Position numbers and translations under genes: made by a program
NCBI GenBank assembly: GCA_016710365.1
Contig: JADJVW010000004.1
Span: 62,001 to 126,000 of the forward strand
Reading direction: 5' to 3'
DNA length: 64,000 nucleotides
DNA from: Candidatus Caldilinea saccharophila
Lineage (GTDB): Bacteria; Chloroflexota; Anaerolineae; Caldilineales; Caldilineaceae
In this document: positions 60,059-64,000 of the stretch, in pieces
Numbering within the stretch: position 1 is the first letter of the stretch
Layout of the letters: the number at the start of each line of letters is the position of its first letter
Notes under the pieces: model-generated
Told to the model about the DNA's origin: nothing
Database searches by the model: none
What the model saw: only the letters and a program-made list of their open reading frames with translations

Positions 60059-60784
60059 TTAGCCGCTCTTGCGCCCTGTCTCCAACTTCTTGCGCACCTC
60101 GCACACGACGGTCGATTGCAGCGCAGCGCCGTGTGCCGCCAGATAGCTGCGCACGGTATCCGACTGCTTGGCGACCATGCTGCGCAGCACCCAGGAGATG
60201 GCCTTGGTGATCAGACGGTCGCGCTCGGCTTGCAGGCGTTGTACGTTGGTCAGGGCGCGCTGCGTCAGGCGCGGGTCGGCGTTATGGCGTAGCGGCGACA
60301 CCAGCAGCACCAGGCTGGCGCGGCGCAGGCTGAGGCTCTCCGCCTGGCTGAGCTTGTCCAGAAACGCATCCCACTCGACCCAGCGCGTCAACACTTCTTT
60401 GTCGGTCCAACTCGACTGACAGGTAGCGTCGACCTCCGCCCAGCCAGCCTGCTGCGCCAGCCAGATGCGCAGGCGCGCTAACTCCAGTGTGTGGCGGAGC
60501 GAGTGCAGCACGCCAAGCAAAAGTCCGGCCAGACTGCGCTGCTCGAAGACTTCGCCGGCATAGAGCAGATCCAACAAGGCCAGCCACTGTGCTTCAGGCC
60601 AATGCGCGTGCGCTTTTGCCGTCTCTTTGGCAAGTTTGCGCAGATCGTCGGCGCGTATGCCCAACACTGTGCGCGGCGTGCCCAGGTAACGCCGCACGAA
60701 GGTCTGATCGGGGTGGTTGGTTGGCAGCGCGTAGAGTCGAGCCGTCAGACTGGCAAAAATACCCGCAACGGGATCGTCTGTCAT
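60059..60784 (-). CDS. alkD: DNA alkylation repair protein (AlkD type)
   Basis: A 241-residue HEAT-repeat DNA glycosylase that removes N3- and N7-alkylated purines. It shows YLGTPRTVLGIRADDLRKLAKE near residue 33, DLLYAGEVFEQRSLAG near 72, VDATCQSSWTDKEVL near 118 and LITKAISWVLRSM near 191, all matching AlkD-like proteins. ATG at 60784 (GAGG five bases upstream) is preferred over a GTG three bases earlier. It stands 31 bases after the GNAT gene on the same strand. Function is well supported. Confidence 0.9.
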   Translation of the reverse strand: MTDDPVAGIFASLTARLYALPTNHPDQTFVRRYLGTPRTVLGIRADDLRKLAKETAKAHAHWPEAQWLALLDLLYAGEVFEQRSLAGLLLGVLHSLRHTLELARLRIWLAQQAGWAEVDATCQSSWTDKEVLTRWVEWDAFLDKLSQAESLSLRRASLVLLVSPLRHNADPRLTQRALTNVQRLQAERDRLITKAISWVLRSMVAKQSDTVRSYLAAHGAALQSTVVCEVRKKLETGRKSG

Positions 60785-60815
60785 CACAACCTCTGGTCGG
60801 CGGACTGGCTACAAA

Positions 60816-61433
60816 TTACGGATCGCGCATGAGATCGCTGTTGTATTCCAGCACACCCACAATTTGCAGATAGGGTGGCTCTGGCAAGGGGTTGTGCTGG
60901 ATCGCCATGCCCAGCTTGCGCATGACGCCGATCGATGCTGCGTTGTCATAGGTGGTATTGGCGACAATGCGTTGCAGGTTCAACGTGGTGAAGGCGTATC
61001 GGATCAACGCCGAAGCGGCTTCAGTCGCATAGCCGCGGCGTTGATGGCGCGGCGACACTTCCCAGTAGAGACCCATTTCGTGCGTGTTGCGCGCCGGCTG
61101 ATCCGACGCCGCACCGATAGGACGCAAGGCGGGAAGCTGCGCAAAAGGCAGCATCACCGGCGCAAAACCGCACGCGCCGATCACTTCACCGCTGGCGCGC
61201 AGGACGATGGCGCGGTCGCCGTAGGGCGGCTGATACAGATTTGCCAGCGCCGAGTAGTTGAGCACCGACCACGCCAGCCATTGCTGGCGTTCCTGCTTTG
61301 CCTGCATCAGCCGGACGGCATCGCCGCCATTGTCGCCGGACTCCACGTCGAGAATCTGGTGGATGGCGTCGAGATCGGTAGGGACAAAAGGACGGATCAA
61401 CAGGCGTCCGGTTTCGATTGGCGGCATGTGCAT
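60816..61433 (-). CDS. GNAT-family N-acetyltransferase (RimJ/RimL type)
   Basis: A 205-residue acetyltransferase starting IETGRLLIRPFVPTDLDAIHQIL, the Rim-type opening. The acetyl-CoA loop is in YWEVSPRHQRRGYATEAASALI, and NLQRIVANTTYDNAASIGVMRKLGM is the typical second half. ATG at 61433 begins MHMPPIETG; another at 61427 is equally possible. An open frame to 61466 has no support. It may acetylate a protein N-terminus or a small molecule. It stands 31 bases upstream of alkD on the same strand. Confidence 0.9.
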   Translation of the reverse strand: MHMPPIETGRLLIRPFVPTDLDAIHQILDVESGDNGGDAVRLMQAKQERQQWLAWSVLNYSALANLYQPPYGDRAIVLRASGEVIGACGFAPVMLPFAQLPALRPIGAASDQPARNTHEMGLYWEVSPRHQRRGYATEAASALIRYAFTTLNLQRIVANTTYDNAASIGVMRKLGMAIQHNPLPEPPYLQIVGVLEYNSDLMRDP

Positions 61434-61470
61434 AGGCGATAAATTGGCGTCGGCTTTTCCGACCAATTGG

Positions 61471-61508
61471 CAAGGGGAACAGCCATCGCAACGACTGTTC
61501 CCCTTGCT
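61471..61508 (-). terminator. Hairpin terminator after the UgpB-like gene
   Basis: GCAAGGGGAACAG (61471-61483) pairs perfectly with CTGTTCCCCTTGC (61496-61508). It is placed 32 bases after the stop of the binding-protein gene and before the GNAT gene. Confidence 0.75.
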
Positions 61509-61539
61509 CGACTTTATACAATTATCAAGCGACGAATCG

Positions 61540-62955
61540 CTATTTTCCCATCGTCACGTTGTAGTCGGCGATGGCCTGAGTCACAGTGGCCGCAGCATTA
61601 TCCAGCGCTTGCTGCGGGGTGGCCTGACCGGCCAACACTTCCTCGATGGCGGTTTCCACCGTCTGGCGTGCGGTGGGGAAGACGCCGATCAGCGCACCCT
61701 GGGTGACGCGATTATTGGGCGCAGCGTGCAGTTGGTCGACGGCTGTCCCAAACTGGGGGTATTTCGCGCGCCACTCGACGGCAAGCGGCTCTTCATAGCC
61801 GGCCAGCCGGATCGGGAAGTAGCCAGATACGGTGTGCCAGTAAGCCTGTTGCGCTGGTTCTGCCAGAAACTTAATGAATTCCCAGGCGCATGTCTGCTCT
61901 TCAGCCGGGCGACCGTTGAGGATCCAGAGCGAGGCGCCGCCAATAATCGTGCCGGCATTTTCAAACGCGCTCTCGTCTGGTCGTGGCAGCCATCCTGTGC
62001 CTAGCTCGAACTTGCCGGCGGAGCCGTCGATCATGCCACGCAGCACCGCGGTGGAGTCGATGAACATTGCAGTTTGTCCAGCCAGGAAGGCGTTGCGGGT
62101 GTCGACCGTCGTGCGCCCATAGTTGCCAAAGCTTCCTGCATCATACATCTCTTTCCACCACTCGAGGACGCGGACGCCCTCAGGGCTGTTAAAGAGGGCC
62201 TCGGTGGCGGCGCCGTCGCGGCCATTGTCGTTATCCACATAGTAGCCGCCTGAAACCGCCAAGAGTTGTTCGACAAACCAGCCATAAATAGCAAAGGCGC
62301 CACCACTCACGGTGACATTGCCGGATGCATCGCGCTGAGTCAGCTTGGCGGCGTAATCGGCCACTTCGTCAAAGGTGCGCGGAGCGACTTCGGGATCGAG
62401 GCCGGCGGCTGCAAACATGTCCTTGTTGTAGTACAACAGCGGCGTCGAAGTATTGAAGGGCATTGAATATTGCTTGCCGTCAACGGTATAGTAGGCCAAC
62501 ACATTGGGCTCGAAGTCGGAAGTGTCAAAATCCTCGGCATCCATGAAGTCCTGCACGGGCGTTGCCACGTCCAGATCCACCATCAGGCGGGTGGCGATGT
62601 CGAACAACTGCACAACAGCCGGAATGTCGTTGCTCTGCAAGCCGGCTCTGAGCTTGTTCAGCGAGTCATCGTAGCTGCCCTGATAAGTTGGCTCCACAAA
62701 ACAGGTGGACTGGCTGGCGTTGAAGTCGTCGGCCAGTTTGGGAATCGACTTCCCGCCGATGTCGCCGGCCATGCTGTGCCAGAAGGCGACGCGGGTGGCG
62801 CCGGCAGGGACTTCCTGCGTCGTCGTATCGGCTGCATCACCTGCGGCGCTGTCCGGGGCCGGCGCCGCAGGCGCAACGGGCGCCGCGGTGCAAGCAGACA
62901 GCACCATGCTCAGCACTATCAACAGACTCAGAATAAAAGACACTTGTTTTCTCAC
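61540..62955 (-). CDS. Carbohydrate or glycerol-3-phosphate ABC transporter substrate-binding lipoprotein (UgpB type)
   Basis: A 471-residue solute-binding protein. Lipobox VLSAC near residue 22 precedes a Pro/Ala linker. The mature part has RVAFWHSMAGDIGGKSIPKLADDFNAS, YYTVDGKQYSMPFNTSTPLLYYNKDMF and GASLWILNGRPAEEQTCAWEFIKFLA, as in UgpB and related proteins for glycerol-3-phosphate or sugars. GTG at 62955 is chosen because AAAGGAG stands 7 bases before it; a frame to 62988 has no ribosome site. It follows the permease genes and is the last of the operon seen here. Confidence 0.92.
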   Translation of the reverse strand: MRKQVSFILSLLIVLSMVLSACTAAPVAPAAPAPDSAAGDAADTTTQEVPAGATRVAFWHSMAGDIGGKSIPKLADDFNASQSTCFVEPTYQGSYDDSLNKLRAGLQSNDIPAVVQLFDIATRLMVDLDVATPVQDFMDAEDFDTSDFEPNVLAYYTVDGKQYSMPFNTSTPLLYYNKDMFAAAGLDPEVAPRTFDEVADYAAKLTQRDASGNVTVSGGAFAIYGWFVEQLLAVSGGYYVDNDNGRDGAATEALFNSPEGVRVLEWWKEMYDAGSFGNYGRTTVDTRNAFLAGQTAMFIDSTAVLRGMIDGSAGKFELGTGWLPRPDESAFENAGTIIGGASLWILNGRPAEEQTCAWEFIKFLAEPAQQAYWHTVSGYFPIRLAGYEEPLAVEWRAKYPQFGTAVDQLHAAPNNRVTQGALIGVFPTARQTVETAIEEVLAGQATPQQALDNAAATVTQAIADYNVTMGK

Positions 62956-62994
62956 GATTGGCTCCTTTAAGATAGTTGGGATTGACAACGCTGT

Positions 62995-63834
62995 TTATCC
63001 TTTGACCGCACCTGCGGTCAAGCCACGAATCAACTGGCGATTGCCCACGATAAAGAGTGCAAACGTGGGCAGCAACACCAGAACCACACCCGCCATAACG
63101 ACATTAAACGCAAACCGCTCTTCATCTTGTAGCAGGGTAATGCCGATCTGCACCGTGCGCATCTGCTGATCATTGGTGATCAGCAGCGGCCATAGATATT
63201 GATTGTAAGTTTGTAGAAAGCTGTAGACGGCCAGCGTGCCAAGCGCCGGCCGGGCCAGGGGCAGCACAATCGCAGTCAAAAAGCGTAGGCTGCCACACCC
63301 GTCAATAGTTGCTGCGTCCTGTAGTTCGCGCGGAATGGTGAGGAAGAACTGCCGCAGCAGGAATGTGCCAAACGCCGTCGCCAGAAAGGGAACGGTCAGC
63401 CCCATATAGGTGTCGGTCCAGCCCAGACTGCGCACCGTCAGATAGTTGGGAATGATGGTGGCTTCCCAAGGAATCATCAGGGTGGACAGAAAGACCAGAA
63501 ACATCAGGGTGCGGCCCTTGAAATCGATAAACGCAAACGCATACGCGGCAAGACTTGCGGTGATCAATTGTCCTGCCATGACGAGTGAGGACTGGACAAT
63601 GCTGTTGAAGAGGTAGCGCAGGAGGGGCGCCTGCTCCAGCGCTCGCACAAAGTTGGTCAAGTAGAGGCTCGTTGGCGCCAGGAGGGGCGGGTAGGACGCC
63701 ACCTCAGTCTCGCTCAACATGCTGATCGTCAGGGCGGACCACAAGGGAAAGACCACAATGACTGCCACAACCGTCAGCAGCAGGTAAAGAGCCATGTTGG
63801 TTAGGATGCGTTGCCACCTGGCGTCGAGGCTCAT
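62995..63834 (-). CDS. ABC transporter permease (UgpE type)
   Basis: A 279-residue permease with six helices, opening LLLTVVAVIVVFPLWSALTISMLSE. The EAA loop is PRELQDAATIDGCGSLRFLTAIVLPLARPAL near residue 160-190, and the tail LIRGLTAGAVKG is typical. The start ATG overlaps the stop of the upstream permease gene (ATGA). The binding protein begins 40 bases after its stop. Confidence 0.93.
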   Translation of the reverse strand: MSLDARWQRILTNMALYLLLTVVAVIVVFPLWSALTISMLSETEVASYPPLLAPTSLYLTNFVRALEQAPLLRYLFNSIVQSSLVMAGQLITASLAAYAFAFIDFKGRTLMFLVFLSTLMIPWEATIIPNYLTVRSLGWTDTYMGLTVPFLATAFGTFLLRQFFLTIPRELQDAATIDGCGSLRFLTAIVLPLARPALGTLAVYSFLQTYNQYLWPLLITNDQQMRTVQIGITLLQDEERFAFNVVMAGVVLVLLPTFALFIVGNRQLIRGLTAGAVKG

Positions 63835-64000
63835 TCGTAGACAACCCTTCGTTCAATCACACCGAACTGTATAATCGTAACGACTAACATAATAAAGAAC
63901 AGCACAATCGACTGCGCGGCGGCATAGCTATACTGGCCGTTAAAATAGAACTCCCGATAGATCGAGAACACCAGTACATTGGTGGAATTAATCGGGCCAC
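63831..64000 (-). CDS. ABC transporter permease (UgpA type), C-terminal end only
   Basis: The last 55 codons read NSTNVLVFSIYREFYFNGQYSYAAAQSIVLFFIMLVVTIIQF, which is the final periplasmic loop and helix of UgpA-like permeases. The stop TGA overlaps the UgpE start by four bases. The rest lies beyond the window edge. Confidence 0.88.
   Translation of the reverse strand, partial: GPINSTNVLVFSIYREFYFNGQYSYAAAQSIVLFFIMLVVTIIQFGVIERRVVYE

Overview
The window reads as a stretch of GC-rich chromosome from a Chloroflexota bacterium, most likely of the Anaerolineae/Caldilineales type. This is inferred from gene content and style: secreted proteins with Thr-Pro linkers that end in a Tyr-Leu-Pro motif, a CpXC-type zinc-ribbon protein next to cinA, a bacterial cyclic 2,3-diphosphoglycerate-synthetase-like protein, several sugar ABC systems, and many perfect inverted repeats between genes. 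No rRNA, prophage, intact insertion sequence or CRISPR array is visible. Two tRNA genes are present (Arg-TCG and Ser-CGA).

Layout. 1-9.2 kb: the end of a BNR/sortilin-type protein, fabF behind a long structured leader, a large recQ, tRNA-Arg, uppP and a secreted beta-propeller protein. 9.3-9.8 kb: an array of GTAG-headed palindromes and tRNA-Ser. 9.8-21.4 kb: envelope and polysaccharide genes (M28 peptidase, O-antigen-ligase-like polymerase, GtrA, glycosyltransferase, thioesterase, two tandem LytR-CpsA-Psr proteins) and an HD hydrolase. 21.4-24.3 kb: cinA and a CpXC protein. 24.4-26.3 kb: a small restriction-modification island headed by a Phd/YefM-like protein. 26.4-51.2 kb: a large minus-strand carbohydrate region. 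It holds fucI, a GNAT protein, a VapBC-type module, aroE, a 4Fe-4S protein, a DUF4432 protein, four sugar-kinase genes that overlap end to end, a ribose-type ABC transporter, and a second operon (lacI, binding protein, two permeases, small membrane protein, three zinc dehydrogenases and an SDR). 51.4-53.7 kb: a cyclic-2,3-DPG-synthetase-like gene and a DUF1269 gene. 53.9-57.1 kb: decayed gene fragments. 57.2-61.4 kb: a sensor histidine kinase, alkD and a GNAT gene. 61.5-64 kb: a UgpB/E/A-type ABC transporter running off the end.

How it works together. The central 25 kb looks like a sugar and sugar-acid/alcohol catabolic region. One sugar importer (periplasmic-binding-protein/RbsC/RbsA type) sits in front of four translationally coupled kinases. 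A second importer of the MalFG type, without its own ATPase, is followed by oxidoreductases. The lacI gene has a near-consensus promoter whose -10 is overlapped by a cre-like palindrome, so the second operon is probably self-regulated by its first gene.

A caution applies throughout. At least a dozen otherwise well-preserved genes carry one or two frameshifts, nearly all explained by one base gained or lost in a run of identical bases or two bases lost from a CG run. Reconstructed lengths return to the family norm, and start/stop overlaps with neighbours are preserved, so I treat these as probable sequence errors and give full gene spans. The fragments at 53.9-57.1 kb are different: they are truncated and mosaic, and look truly dead.
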